Shown here in pieces: positions 45,455-59,600 of a stretch of DNA of 64,000 nucleotides. Origin of the DNA: Eutrigla gurnardus. Its lineage: Eukaryota > Chordata > Actinopteri > Perciformes > Triglidae. The position numbers and the translations under genes were made by a program. The stretch spans positions 12,672,347 through 12,736,346 of the forward strand of contig OY741282.1 in assembly GCA_963514095.1 (NCBI GenBank), in the 5' to 3' direction. A model generated the notes under the pieces. The model saw nothing but the letters and a program-made list of their open reading frames with translations. It had not been told where the DNA came from and did not search any database. Position 1 is the first letter of the stretch. Each line of letters starts with the position of its first letter.

Positions 45455-46173
45455 ATGTCAGGATTCGCCCCTGATTTGAAGACGACAGCGCTAAAGTGGT
45501 GAAAGATGCCCGCTGCGCTCTAATGGAGAGGAGCGTCTCGCCCCGGCTATATATCAGTGTCCTGCTCCCGGCGAATGTGTGTTTATATGGGCCGAGACCA
45601 ACTATAAGGTTTGTCATTTATAGTCACTATTCATGGAACACTATTTTCCTTAAAAAAAAAAAAAAAAAAGGTGTTCAACAGTTTATTATAGCAAATAGTA
45701 GGGGAATTGGTTATTTGCGTAACAAATCTCCAGTTTCTAAATGTGTTTTTTTTTTTTTTCTCCACCCCCCTTGAAAACTGTTCTGTCGTGAGCCAAATAT
45801 CCAGTTTCTAGCCTCATCCTCTTTTTTTTTCTTCTTCATTGGTTGGGACGACGGCTTTGCGCGCAGTGAAAGGCGCTTTACGGGAAGTGCTTTGAAGTAT
45901 ATTATCGGTCATTCAGAGCTGCCTCTGAAGGTTTCCATTTCTATTGTCTGGAAGCCGGAGGTGGGATCATCGCACCTCACTGCACCGGTGGCAGCCGAGG
46001 TTGAAGGTTAGCCGCAGCAAAGAGGGGCCTATAGATTATTGGCCAGGTGTGAAATTCTACCCTGCATGCTTTTTCCTGTTTGTGCCAGCTCCTTTATTAC
46101 CCAGAGAGATGGGATGTCACTGCTTCCCACCGGAGGCACAGAAGGAAAGCCTGCGAGCCCTTTTCTTTCTTTA

Positions 46174-46175
<2 letters not shown>

Positions 46176-46245
<70 letters not shown>
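46176..46245 (+). repeat. (TG)n microsatellite, about 35 units
   Basis: This is an uninterrupted TG run of about 70 bp just downstream of the CpG-rich segment. Confidence 0.98.
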
Positions 46246-46553
46246 GCTGTTTTCTAAACAAAAACCATATATTTTCATTCTGAGGCATAAGAATAGGCGG
46301 ATCTTTCTGTTTTATGATTTCTTTAAGCATTCAAATTATGGCACTGTGGCTTTTGATTTACCACAATGTCATAATAAAAATGATCATCATTAATGATATT
46401 GTCTTGCTTTATTCATGATAACATCCACAGTTTGGCTACTTTTCATGTCATATAATCTAGACACCACTGTTTCTTGCATCGCCAGTGTTAATGACATCTT
46501 GATATGTTGCCTGTTTATTTGAAATGCGCTTCGCCCCGGACCCGGAGTCGTTC

Positions 46554-46576
46554 GGGGGGGGGGGGGGGGGGGGGGG
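46554..46576 (+). repeat. Poly-G homopolymer, 23 bp
   Basis: This is a pure G run directly after GGAGTCGTTC. Confidence 0.95.
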
Positions 46577-49472
46577 AGGCTCGTAAATTGTGTCGTGTTA
46601 TGAGCAGTCGGTGTGCAGGTATCCCATGGGGGTTTCCCTCTGATCTCGCATCACACCCCGGCAGTAATTCCGACTCCGTGAAGAGAAGGGATTTGTCATT
46701 TGGCTGCCTGCTTCCCTTTGCCTTCATCAGGAGCGAAGCTGAGCTCTGATTTATTGTGAAGTTTCCCCAGGCTCACTCAATCTCCATGCCTACCGACTCA
46801 CTGAATGGAGGAAACGGCTCGCCGTGAGAGTGACCTTTTACTTGGATGACTATTACGCAGGCCAGTGCAAGGACTGATTAAGGTCATGTCTTTTTTTTCT
46901 TTCTGCCGTGTCATCCAAGCTTCATATTTGAGGCCGGTTAAGTGTACAGTGAGTTTCCTGTTGTGGATTAGCCTGCATGGTTAGGAGACCGCAAGATAAG
47001 ACGCCCAATGACTTTGAAAAATGCATGCGACCGACCTCTCTGCCCGTTTTAGAGGAATAATGTGGAAGCCTTGTTCCTCCCGTGCACCCTTTCTAATCAC
47101 CTTTTTATCTGCTAAGAGATGTCATGTGTAATTACAGGCACCCTGCCATCTTTTGAAATCTGTCTAATTGGTCTTTTCACTCTAATAGGATGAAGGGGGA
47201 GTGAGACGGAGGTTAGGGGTGGGAGGTTAAGGACTGGGCCTCCGAGGTCATCGGGGAGGGGGCAGGACCTCAAGGGTTGTTCGGAGCGCCAGTCGTTTTT
47301 TTTTTTTTTTTTTTATTTTGTCTACATGATGGCGCTCGGTCATTACTTCAAATTAATGATTAAGGCTGCCAAATTGCAATTGATGCATCACCATTTGCCC
47401 TAAATAGAAAGGCTTTGAGATGATGACATTTTTTAGTTGGTCCAGAGATCAAAGGGAGATTTTTTTTTTTTTTTTTTCCTTCCCCTCGGACATTTTTGAT
47501 GTTTCTGTGATGCATGGTAGAAAGCTTATCATTAGGTTATCCACCACATTAGAGCCATACAGGGCAGCATTTTCTCTGCAGTTTCTAATGAGTTTCATGT
47601 TTGCTTGAAGATTTTTTAATGACTGGAAGGAATCGGTGACCCTTAAAAGCGTAACAGTCAAGTAAACAGCCGGAGGACGGGGCTCGGGGAAAGGAGGTCA
47701 GCGGGATTGTTTGTGTAACATGAAGCGATTTTTGTCTTCTTCTCTGGTTTGAACAGTTGATAACATTGAGAGGTTGAATGGTTCTATCCATACCTGAAGT
47801 GACCGACTTTTAATTGAAATCTGTTTAAAAAAAAATCGTCTTTCCACAAAACCTTAAGCCCATTCTTTTCTTTTACCATCTGTTATCTTTGAAGTCAAGG
47901 TTTTCTAAAGGCTGGACAGCATAGCCATGGCTCTCTGACAGAGTGTCTCAGTGTGCATACTGGGATAAGGATAAGATAAAGCTCTGTGTACCTCTAATGC
48001 TACCTTGGCATTGGCCAGACTTTACCCCCATACACCGTGTTTCTCTTACCTTGGCACTGTCTGCGAGCAAGGGCAGCTTTGGGTCAGTCCAAGGCTTCCT
48101 ACTCCCCACCAAGGCTGCTCACCAAGATAAGACTTAATTGTGCAGTTTTGGATTAATGGCTACATTTGTTTCCAGTCTGTTTCCATATACATTTGGAATT
48201 GCTATTTTCATAAAAAAAAAAAAAAATCCATATTCAAACGCTGGAGTGAAACCTATTGTCTCTTGAATATGATGTTGCTCAACTATACAATGTGTATCTT
48301 CGCCAGCCATTTCCTCTATTAAAGCACTTTGCACAAATGAAAGCACAGAAAAATGTGCGCCAACCAAAGAATGCCAGATATTCAACAAATATTTGAATCC
48401 CCACTTATACGTTATATAATATTGATATATTAGGTAAGTCGACCACTAATCATCATACCAATGCTACTTCGAAAGACTGTCTCGCAGAAATGGCACCACA
48501 TTAACTCCGAAAGTAAATGATTAATTGTTTGGCAAAACTGTAAAACCTCCTAGACAAATACTTGCTGGCAGTTGGCTGCTGGCTGCTGCTGCCACCGCTG
48601 AAATTAATGGTGCAAACTCTGATCCCAGGGAGTTGGACTGCATTTGTTTCACACCAATTGTTGCCGCTGTGTTAGATGTTAAATTCCAGCGAGAATATGG
48701 TTTGAGAATGTTCCTTAGAAAGCTTTATGTGCGAATGTAAGGGTTTCGTTCTTTCTTTGCACATAGATAAAGTTTTCCTACAATTGAAACCTGCAATTTA
48801 AATATTGAAATATTATAACAATGTGACATAGAAGTTTACGGATTGGACTTTGCATATAAACAAGTTTAATTTCTATACACATCACCCTTTGCCCCATTAC
48901 GCCTGCGTTTTGCTGTCGTGAGGAAACGTGTGTGAAATAGTCTGTTCTTTGTCTGTTTAGCGTTTGCAGCATTAAATGCCCTCATATTGTGAAGGCTCCG
49001 TGAATTGTTGCATCGGAAGAAACTGTAATGTTAATGTTTCTTTTCCGCAGACACCCGGCCATTAAGGCAGCGTGATTTACACCCGACTGAATGCTCTGGA
49101 CATTTGTCTGAATACTGTCCAGCGCTTGTATTAACATAAATTTAGCGTGCTCGCATAGGAAAGGCTTTTTTTTTAACACCGGTGTAATACCTTTTAAGCT
49201 AATCTCAATGGAAATGAGGCCCATTGTTATCAGCCGCAGGCCTGGAGTGTTCTTGCAGCGTGGAGCAGAGTGGCCCCAGGTTGTTTGGTTTATCCTGTAT
49301 GTGGACCTTTGTGTCCCTTCTTTTCTCTCTCTCCACAGAAGGAGGAGAATCTGGGTCTCTCTTATACGCCGCTCTGATACCAATTATGCAAACTATTATA
49401 GAATTTAACCAGGCCAGCTCTTATCGGCTAATCCAGAAGTAATAGATTCTATTAAAAATGTATGAGGGGTTT

Positions 49473-49494
49473 GGGGGGGGGGGGGGGGGGGGGG
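49473..49494 (+). repeat. Poly-G homopolymer, 22 bp
   Basis: This is a pure G run flanked by TATGAGGGGTTT and TGTATAGAG in non-coding sequence. Confidence 0.95.
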
Positions 49495-49973
49495 TGTATA
49501 GAGATGAATCCAGCAGCTGCTGCAGCGGCACTGCTGTCTAATTCTGTCTGCATGTCAGGCTACATGTCTGGTCTCCATTACTTAGGCAGGCTCCTGCAGT
49601 GACTACCTGGAAAACAACATAAAAGCCATAAGTAATATACAATTCATTATAGAGTAGGTGGATTGTTATTCATGGCCCATGTTCATTCAAAGAGAGGTCC
49701 TGTTTCTTCTCTTCCCTAATGACCAATTGCTCTTTGTTAATCATCTATTTCCTCCTAAATTAACCTTCTTTTTTCCCCCCCGTGCCTTTGTGCTCCTTCC
49801 CTTTTGCTCTTCTGCTGTTTTCTGAGTGGAAGGAAGGGAAAACATTAGCATAGCACTCACATGCTAATCCACCCAGAGAGTGAAAAGGGTGCTTGTCTTA
49901 GACCTTTTTCATTATCATCTAATTATTAACCGAGGATTCTGAGAACTGCTAACAGGAGCCGAGATGGTAGCGG

Positions 49974-49998
49974 GGAGGGAGGGAGGGAGGGAGGGGGG
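49974..49998 (+). repeat. (GGGA)n tract with G-quadruplex potential
   Basis: Five or more GGG runs spaced by single A residues satisfy the simple G-quadruplex rule. Confidence 0.8.
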
Positions 49999-52950
49999 TG
50001 TGTGTGAATGTGGCAGGGTGTGTGTAGAGCTAGTGTGTATCTTTTTTTTTTCCCCGTGCATTTCATGTTTGTTTAAAGGGAGGCTCTCTTTGCAATTTGC
50101 TTCTATCTTCAGTGTGACCTTTGATGTTGCGCAAACTCATAAAGACCCCAGAAGGTCAGACAGATGCTCTTGTCTGAGTCCCTGTATAATTTAGGGACTG
50201 TTTTTCTCCTGCTTTGATGGATTTTCTTGTGCTGCCACTTTGGACAGCCAAACAGGTAAAAAAACAAGGCATTGTAGTGTATTTTTTGGGGGGGCAATCA
50301 TGCATAGCCAGCTTCATTATCTCAAAAATATGAGCCACATAGTCTAGAATGACTGGAGCAACTTCTTACAGGATAAATATAACAGTGTTGATAACAGTAC
50401 ATTGATGGTACCGTGCATAATAACTAGCTGAAGGATACCGTTTTTGTCAAACAGATGTCATTCAAATTCAGTTAATATTTAAGGCATCTGCCTGTTTAAC
50501 CAAAGCAGCCATTATAAAAGTCTCCATCACTGCCCTCGTTGCTCTTCAGTTGACCTCATCTCTCACAAAGTTAACATTACTGATCCCAGGACAGCGGGGG
50601 AAAAAATGCATTTTTGCATCCTGACATATAGGGAGGAAGCTGAAAAAAGACCATCCATAAGGGATGGTTAGATGGACCGCAAAGCACGTGGTCTTTATCT
50701 CCCTGGCAGACCCTCAGTGGACCGCATCACGCTGCTTATCAGCCCGGATGTCGCCCGAGAGTGGAGACGATTAGACGTCCTCGAAGATAATACTTTGTGC
50801 TCTTTTTTCTCCTTATTAAAGTCTTTGAATATGTGAACTTGCGAAACACGGCAATTGGAAAAAAAAAAATAGGCTTCAGAGGAAATGTGTGTGAAACAAC
50901 AGTTTCATAACCTCCACCTCGATGTCACAAAGGCAGCAGAGGTGCTGATTGGAAAGCTTATTGAAGAATGGAAGCGGATAACATTACTATTATGTTAATG
51001 ACAAAGATTCCTGACCTCGTTTGTGAAGGTTGAGTTGAGCTATGCTGCATACGGACATTTTTAAGATTGCTGACTTTGCAGTTGCCATGTCCCTAATTTC
51101 GGTGTTATTGCAGCCAATGGGGAGATGTCCTAATATGACATTGGAAGAAAGTGCAAGGCGAGGAACTTTTTTTTGTGGCGCAGAGGGCTGGAGAATTGAT
51201 ATTGCTCGATAACTTAGTCCCACATATGCATTCTGGGATCCCACTGATCTCGTTTTTCTCTTCCCTTTCTTCGGGTAATTGTAATTTATTTAAGAGTTGG
51301 AAAGCAATTTTAAGCTAAAGTTTTCACAAAATCCCTTTAAATCTAAAATTTACATAGCAGGATGAAAGAACCCATCATTACTTGCACTTTATGCATCATT
51401 TCCAGCTCCTTTTTTCCCCTGCTTTCAGTGGAAGTTTCTTATTCTTTAAGTCACCGCTGGCTTCTCTCTGAATTATAATGCCCACCTTGATGTATTTTAT
51501 TCCGGCAGCAAATTATGGGAGTAATGGATGGTATTACAGTTCATGTCTCATTTTCTGCTCATGAAGGGATTTCCCTGGAGAAACCTTTTTTCTTCCTCAT
51601 GCTCCTGCATCTTTTTGGCACCTCCCTCTTGACAAATGTGTGGTAATGGAAGGGTTGTTGTGGAATTGCCATTATTTTCTAAATGGAATCTGACCACGGC
51701 GGGGCTTTTTAGCTCTTCAGATGTGTGTGCTCAGATGAGACAGGTTGCACTGAGCAGTTTGAAGTGGGCTTGTCACCGAGGGACAGATGTTGAGTGGAGG
51801 AGGGGTGCCGTACACTGGGAAGGGAGAGGAGCGAGGGAATCTTTTTTTCTTCCGTGGGCACACGAGTAAAATGAAAGCCACTCGGTCTCTTCTTCCTTTT
51901 TGAGGTGAAGGTAATCGTGTTTCTGCAGCTCGTCACCGAACACTCTGTTCTGCGGTTGACTCGCTGGAGCCGGCCTCTGGACCCCGAGGGAGAAATGAAA
52001 GCAAAAAATCCAAAAAGAACCTTAAAAGCAAACAAGAAAGAGAGGCCATCTGACAGATGTATGCTGCAGGCTTGTATTGGTCTTGTTGGGGACTCCTGCA
52101 TTGTAATGAAAATACCCTTTCTTTCCATCTGTATTTTGGACTTATTAATTATTAATAACCTGCAAGTCTGTGATTTCTTGTTGATCGTCTATCTGAAAGG
52201 CTGATTCATATAGACAAAGTGTTTTATGCCCGGGGTTTTGTTTTGCAGTGCTAGCATTCAGACTTGATGACTCTGTCACATAATCAAACAGAATGTCAAA
52301 TGCGATTATCGCTGAAATATTCCCTCAATGCCTGCGCTTTATCTCCGCAATGATTGCTGCAATCAGCACATCTGTGGCGAGGCGCTTTTCTCTGTCAGAC
52401 ACAGCCACTCATTTCCTCTGACAATACTTAACTCCGTAAATGTCTATCTGAGGGAGTAAGCTGCTTCTGGCTTCCTCTGCTGATCGATACAGCTATACAT
52501 TTATAGAAGAATAAGCCCAGGTCTCAGGGCTGGATAGGAATTGAAACACGCTGTCATAAGGTTAGAGAAATGCCTGTAAGTGATCCGTGTGATTTGCAAC
52601 CGACAGAACACGGTTGATGAGAGGAAGGAGCCGTCGTAACGATGAAGAGTCGTCGTCATTAAGTGATATTACTTCTTTGAATGCACAGACTCGGCAGCTC
52701 AAAGAGGGGCTCGGGAATTTTAATTTTGTAAAAGTACTCAATTGGTGAGTTTCAAAGATGGAAGCTGAAGTAGCTGAATGTGATTAATAAGTATATATAA
52801 TAAGAGGAGATGGGGTTTAGTTCCCGAGCAGCAAGCGTTGGCCGTTTTCTAACAACATCTAACAGATTTTTGAATGTATTATGTATATTTTGATGTCTTT
52901 CCAAACTAAAGTTGGCATCTACTTCCTTTCCAGTGACCTAAAAATGACAA

Positions 52951-52972
52951 TCTAATCTAATCTAATCTAATC
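52951..52972 (+). repeat. (TCTAA)n short tandem repeat, 4 units
   Basis: Four exact TCTAA pentamers are followed by TC. Confidence 0.95.
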
Positions 52973-53039
52973 ACAGTAATGTTTTAAAATCTAAAGATGA
53001 ACAAAAGACCTGTGCAGGATCAATTAATCCAGACTGAGG

Positions 53040-53425
53040 TTTTTGTGAACATCGCTCTAGAGATGTCAATCTCCACCACTTTGGTCCAGACTGCAAACCT
53101 CAACAACTATTAGATTTATTGCTATGACATTTGGCATTGGCATTCATGGTCCCCAGAGGATGAAGCCTACTAGAGTTTACCTCTAGTGCCGCCACAAAGT
53201 TGACATGTGTTATTTTGATCGATTGCCTTGTTGATACTGACATTTCTACGCAAAATCACCTACCTGGAAGAATAATGAGCTGTACTTTGTGTTCTGAATG
53301 CACTAATTATCTCATGATGAACGTGGTTCAAGTATGCATGCTCAACAGCATTGCCATTGTGAGCCTGTTAGCATTTAGCTCAAAGCACCTCTGACCTAAG
53401 CACAACTTCACAGAGCTGCTGTTAA
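53040..53425 (+). repeat. Diverged interspersed repeat, family A copy 2
   Basis: The stretch contains CTCAACAACTATTAGATT, GACATTTGGCATTGGCATTC, GCTGTACTTTGTGTTCTGAA, GTTAGCATTTAGCTCAAAGC and ACTTCACAGAGCTGCTG in the order of the family consensus as I recall it. It ends about 50 bp before the first recognised fam222a coding exon. Confidence 0.7.
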
Positions 53426-53476
53426 TTGTATTTGGCTATCGAGTTCAAACCTGTTTTTTCTCCCCCTTCATTCCAG

Positions 53477-53645
53477 CAGGTGAACCCCGGCTGTGTGCAG
53501 CCCTAGATAACTATCATGCTGGCCTGTATCCAGAGACGGCAGAACCTGTCGTCGCAGAATCTGGCCTGCACACCCAAAAGCCTTGATGTTCCACCACCGC
53601 CATTACTGCTGTCAGTGCCCCCGCTGCAGCCGTACCCACACAAAG
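53477..53645 (+). other. fam222a: First recognised coding exon of fam222a with 39-nt 5' UTR
   Basis: The acceptor is a pyrimidine-rich CCCCCTTCATTCCAG ending at 53476. The donor is CACAAAG|GTGAGT after 53645. The exon carries 39 untranslated bases, then 43 codons plus one base. Confidence 0.88.
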
Positions 53646-56600
53646 GTGAGTTCTGGGAGCTACTTGTGTTCCTGAGGTACTTTTAAAATCACTCGTCCAC
53701 GTCGAGCACGGTTGACTTTTAGCGGACACTAGAAATCTCAAAGAATATGCCTCTTGATGAGGCCCGTTAATTGGGCTACTAATCAGCGTGCTCTCGCTCG
53801 GCGCATATGCACGCGGGTCAAAGTGGACTCGGGAAATGACAGAGTTAATCAACTGGCATACAGGGTTACTAATGATGTTCACATTTTGTGCTCCATGTCT
53901 GTGTCGTTTGACCTTCATCGTGACTGATTATGCCGCTGTCACTGAAAGGTCGAGTGGGTGTCTCCACCTAACCCGGGCTGACAGCTGTGATTAGATTTCT
54001 TTCAATTAATTGATTGAATGTGACTTGTTTGCGGATGTAGTTTGTGGCCTTCTTTACGTAGGTTGCTCCATCGCCATATTATTTCTGCAGGGGTCTGAAT
54101 TGTCTTTTTTCGTCGTGGACCTGCAGTCTAGATTCACATAATGAGATCTCAGCGCCACCAATGTTATTTCTGCTGTGGTTTTCCTTTTCCCAATTGCGTT
54201 AAAAAATTTGCTGATGCCTTTATACTTCCATGCCGGCTCTGGTTGGAAGCTATATTGAAGATCTATAACGACTTCCAGGGCTGTGTGCATTGCAGCCTCG
54301 TGAATGTACTTAGCCATGAAACATCTCGATTGATTCGCTCCTTGAAAAAAAATGTTCTTATTAGTGGAGGTGATGCAGTGTGTTGTGTTACTGTTTGAGT
54401 AGTTAATGTGTTTTGTGTCCGATCATGTCGCCAGTAAAGCTTTTTCTTCCAGGACATCTTCGTTCATTCGTCGTGAAATCTAATCTTCCATTAGGTGTCT
54501 GTTACGAGGTGAACGTGTGCTTGAGGCGCAGCATTATTTTCAGACGACCGTGTAACGATCAGATTTTGACGCCTGCATACGGTATACACACACAGGTGTT
54601 TCCACTTATTCTGGGCAAGACCTTTACTTATGGTCACCTGACTCCACATTCTTAAAAAAGGCGGAGTCAGCGATTCTGTCAAGACATTGTTGATGTTTGA
54701 ACCCAACACCCAAACAAACACCAAATATTTTGTTTAGCCGGGGGCCACAAGACGCCCACCGACACAATCTAGAGGTCACTGACTATACAGAGTGTAGTCA
54801 TGACGACAGACCATGCAGTTAATTGACAAAAAACACGGGTAGTGTTTTGCATTACTTCTCCCTACGTATAAATACTAGCCGAATAACGTGCATCCAACTG
54901 TACTCATATTTGAAATCTCTTACGCTCCTCTTTTGTCTTTTTGTTGTTGTTGCTATTAAATATTAATTGGGAATCAATGGAGCGCTTGTCTACTAAATGC
55001 TGGAACAGAAGGGCCTAGTTTGCCTCGGGCAGAACCAGGGGTTCATCTCTCATCCTGTTTACCTGCGGGGGCCCTTATTGAGTTTTATGTACTGCGACTG
55101 TGCCCGCCCTCCAGCCTCGGCCCTGACATTTCAAGCACGACCGCAGGGGAATAGCCTGCCGATGGGAGCTCAGTGTGTGTGTGGCCCGGGCTTCTTCATT
55201 AAACGAGTCACTGTTGGATTGCGTTAAATCGGGACGCTCTTTAGTCGCCGCTGAGCTCCTGAAAGCCATTTCCATTTTTAGCTATCAATAAATGGGAAGG
55301 CAGAGGACATGAAAGCTCTCAGCCGCACTAACCCACGTGAAAGATTTCTGGGAAAGCAGCGTTAGGAATTATGTATTGAGAGTGAATGTTCTCGCCTCCG
55401 CTATCTGAGCTTGAAAGCAGGGGGCTGTAAATGCGTTTTTTTTTTTTTTTTCCCACGCTGCCGGCCCCTGCACTTGGGCCCGGCTCTGAGAGGGTAAAGT
55501 TTGCCCAAGCTGGGCCAAGCGGCACAGAAACAAATGAGGAGTGACACTGGTGCAAAGGAGCATTCGCCTGAGCCGCCTCGAGCACACACAACTAAATGTT
55601 CAACCCCACAGTTACTCTGTTCTTTGAGCACCCTTCATGTCGAGATCACTGACATGGAAAGAGGGAGGCTTGTGATTTCCGCGTGTTTACGGAGGAAGTT
55701 TGCGACGAGAGAGTGTGAGTGGGATTTAAAGAGCATATGTCGTCCGCACGTCCCGCGTCGGCTTTTTTCCGCTTCACCCATCTCAATCCTAATGGTCCTC
55801 TGGGTTGCTAGGTTGAGTAAACCACATGGAGTCATTAACTGGCATCCTTCTTTTAACCCCATGGGAGATAAAATATTGATGCATCGTTATATAAGTCCAT
55901 AGACATATAATACTGCTGATACTGCAGCTTAGTAGTGATAACAGTTATTGAACCTCTATTAATCCATATTTTTAAATCAACATAGAGTCCAACGGCTCTA
56001 ATGTATAAGAGGTTCAGTGACGAACCCAGAGAAACAGCATTGAGTAACAAAACACGGTGCAATTGTGCCAAATTCATCTAAATTTGATTATTAAACTGCA
56101 GTTTGTATTCGCCGTTTTCTATGTTTGTTTGATGTTTCTCATCAAAATGCACTCTGGGAGTAGTAGTTCACTAAGCCTTATACATTTATATACGTAGTTT
56201 TGTACTTTTTCATCAAAAGAACAGATACAGCTTCTCATCTTTTATTGTGATTATCCAACCAGGGGAGCAGGAGGACGTCCACTTAAACTGTAGAAGCGCT
56301 TCAGCGATGACTCACCTTAAACGGCTCTATGGCTAAAACATCGCCTACTGCAGCTGTAAACTGTATTGACTGAATGTTTGAAATGCAAATGAAAGATGGA
56401 AATGTACTAAAAATAATCAACAATATAATTTGAATGTATTGATATATATGAGGCCAACCAAATAAAGATGTTTTTTGTTTGTTTGTGGCCTGAATTGAGA
56501 GGGAGAAGATAGCAGCTGCTAGTTTTGATGTTATTACTGCATCTAATCAGCAGATAGTCAATTGCTGAAGCTCATCTCAAAGAGATGAATGAAGTCAGGG

Positions 56601-59600
56601 CCAATTAATTACATGGTTCTAATGACTGGGCTTATTGGGCCAACTGGGTGCACGGAGGCGGTTGGCGATAGAGATGTTTTTAAATACGTTGGGAACGTGC
56701 TGTGCTCAGCCCCCTGGTTATTAAGGTAGGCCGGAGTATTTTAAATATCAGGATTATTGTTGTGGTAAATACGTATTGGGTCCTGCTGAGAAGCACTGTT
56801 CTGTAATTAACTGGCTGTTCTCGCCGCCGCGTTCCTGCTGAGGATTAGACGCTCATAAACACGTTATCTCACCAACGTGTTTCCCAATAAGTCGTCAGCA
56901 TAACAATCAGCGACCTGTGGGATTTTTTCTTCTCTGCTGGCGGTTCAGCCAACATGTATGGATATTAACGAGTTTTGTTTTGTCTCACGTGGGGATCATA
57001 GTGGTCATTCTAATGGCTCTCTTATAGGCCCTCCGGGCGTGGAAGCCGTGGTTTCTGAAAACCCAAAGAGCGTGTCCCACTGCCTTTTTTTTCCCAGCCC
57101 TGCCTCTGGGGCTTGTTTAGCCCATAAATTAGTGATTAACTCAAACTGCTCTGAAACAATGAGGTCTCCTCTTTAATATGGGGGGGTGGCTTCAAGTGTG
57201 ACCACGGGAAAAAGATTAGCCAGTTTAAAGTGGCAGTAAGCGTCGAGTGGGATCGTATGGGGGTGGAATCGGGGGGGGTTATGAAAGACCATATAGATAC
57301 CACGGTTTGGTAAGGACCCAATGTTTTATTCCTCCAGAGTATTTCCATCCTAATATTTATATAAAACACAAATCCACATCGCACAAACATAATAAATCAG
57401 GCCTGGTGGTGATTGAGAGCTTATAATTGCGCCCCCCACCCCCACCCCCAACTGTGCATGTCCCCTGCATGGAAAGAGGAAATCAGGATTAGGTGTTTCC
57501 TGTGAAAGTGTGCCAGTTTCACTCAGCATGGTGCCACAACACTTGAGCAGCATGTTTAATGTGCGGCGCCCGTTCCAACCAAGAAAACATCGGAGCCTGA
57601 ATGGCGGGGTCCATTTAAATCATCGGAGGGTCGTGGATGCAACACCCGTCAGTGTTATTATGCAGATGTTTGAGGGAAAAGAAAAATACAAGCAGTTTTT
57701 CAATCCTACATAACCTACTTCATTCAAAAAAAGCAAGTGGGGGGTGGGAATATTAAAGGTCAGAGAATTTGAATTTGTAAGCACTGCATTATGCTCCCAG
57801 GCGAGGCTGCTCGGGGAAAAGTGGCTGCTGTTATTTTCTGGAGCGTTTTTACTGCCGTTCCAAATGCCTGGGATGTAAAAGAGCCAAATGGCTGACTAAA
57901 TGTAATTATTGCAGCCTAATAATACATAAGATGCTTGTTTGCTTGCTCGTTCTTAGGATAAAGGTGAGCTGGGAGTGACGAATGCACACGTTTTTTTTTT
58001 AAATACCCTGCAATTAAGCTCTTTGGACACCTGCACAGAACCATAGAAGCGAGACTTAAATACCTGTCGTCAATTATCGCGTTCACGAGTCTGCAGTGCG
58101 CCTTCATGTAGAGAGTTTTGGCGAGACAGCCGCCGCTACACGAGAGAACTTCAGCTCTCCCAGTAAAAGATTGTAATTAATGAACCACACATTTTAGACA
58201 CCGCTCGGTGTGTTTTTGCAGGAAGCTCTAGCGAAGGGAGTGAATATTGTGAAGAATGACTTCAAGATGTACTTTTACTACCGCCCGCCACATGCTTTGG
58301 GAAAGCCACCGCTTTCCCAAGCACATGCTGTGCTCAGTTTACAGCCATTTAGCACCACTGATTGGTATTAAAGTCCTCGAGATTGAAACAATTACCTATG
58401 GTTGTAATTTAGAGCAGCTTTAATGCTGGCCGTGTTGTTTCTGATCTCCGTTTTAGCCTCACGTGGCTCGCTTCTGTTCGGGACCAGCTTAAGTGATCCC
58501 TTTTTTTTATATACGCATATGTCACAGTCGTGGTCCTCAGATGATAACTATGTGGGGAAGGCCTGTTTGCTAATTAGGTTTTCACAGTGCCACATGAAGG
58601 CAGCCACAGTGGGAAGTGCAGCTGCGTCTCCACCAGCTCTGACAGGGCTGTAATCTCTGGACTAACTATATCAGACACCCTGTGAAGATGCGTTAGAATT
58701 CAGAGTGAAGTGTTTATGGAACAGCGAGCCGATCGTAGCACGTGGGGGGGGGCTCCGAGCCGACATTTTAACTGAACAGGAAAACGCAAAAAAATGCTTG
58801 TTTTTCGCTAAATTATCCATCTCCGGTAATTGAGCAGTTTTATCCCAGGCAGAAAATAGATTTGTTCAGTGATGTCAATGGCGGTGTGCGTCAGATGTAT
58901 GATCATATATAAACGTGTCATCGCTTGTCATCATCTAAGCTCCTTTCGGGTGGATACGAACCTCTCCTACATTTCATTTATGGTCATGAATATTCAGCTT
59001 TTAGCCAAAGGCCATAAAGCATTATTGCAGCTGTTTCTCCCCCCCAGTTACCTCTTTCTCACATCTTCATGTAGCATACAGTTTGAACACCTCGCCAACA
59101 TCCCAAAACGCCGTGGTTTTCTATAACAGCACTACACTGCGGTACATAATAAGCAGTGTTTTTGCTTTGTTGTATTTCTCTGTAGAATGCATTCATGCTG
59201 CTGGCACCATGGTGCTGTCCCTCCAGCTCCGCTGGGAGATTACTGGATGGATTGAACACTCCACCTTACCTCTTTTCCTCCATTTTAAACACCCAATTTC
59301 TTTCTTTCATGAGATGGATCTTTTAGATTGAATCATTTTCACAGTCGGGAGGCTCACTGTAGGCCTGAAATGAAATGAACTCCCAAATCAATTTCAAATG
59401 GGAACAACAAGTGAGCTCTCCCCCTGCATAGCTGGAATTGGTTTTGTTATTGAAAATGAAATGAAGTGTTTTGGTTGTGTTTTTTTTTTTTTCTCCCTTC
59501 ACCCCCCACCTCCACCTTTTTATTGCAGATTACAGGCTTGTTCTTTTGCCTGCTATGATTTCCATCGATCTAGGTTAATTTCAGCACCTTTTTCTTTTTA

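Larger units (their letters stand above)
44690..45600 (+). promoter_or_regulatory. CpG-rich probable promoter and 5' region of fam222a
   Basis: CpG density rises sharply here relative to the AT-rich flanks (for example GCGGCCGCC, CCGCGGGTCGGCGGACG and TTTCGCGAAAT). CCAAT boxes occur at 44789-44793 and 44832-44836 (inverted) and at 45154-45158. TATATA occurs at 45548-45553. Two (CA)n/(GT)n tracts interrupt the region. It is the only CpG-island-like segment upstream of the fam222a coding exons, so it is the likely promoter. The exact first exon and its donor could not be fixed. Confidence 0.55.
45601..53476 (+). other. Non-coding region upstream of the first fam222a coding exon, probable 5' UTR intron
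   Basis: No coding exon is recognised in about 7.9 kb. From about 46.8 to 52.8 kb it has only one (GGGA)n tract and homopolymer runs, with frequent TAATTA/ATTAAT-type sites. A family A repeat lies at its 3' end. If transcription starts in the CpG-rich region, this is the first intron. Confidence 0.6.

Noticed and set aside
45944..46393. 149-codon plus-strand ORF as a fam222a upstream exon
   Set aside because: Its length depends on the (TG)n run, and the rest shows no FAM222 similarity or clear donor.
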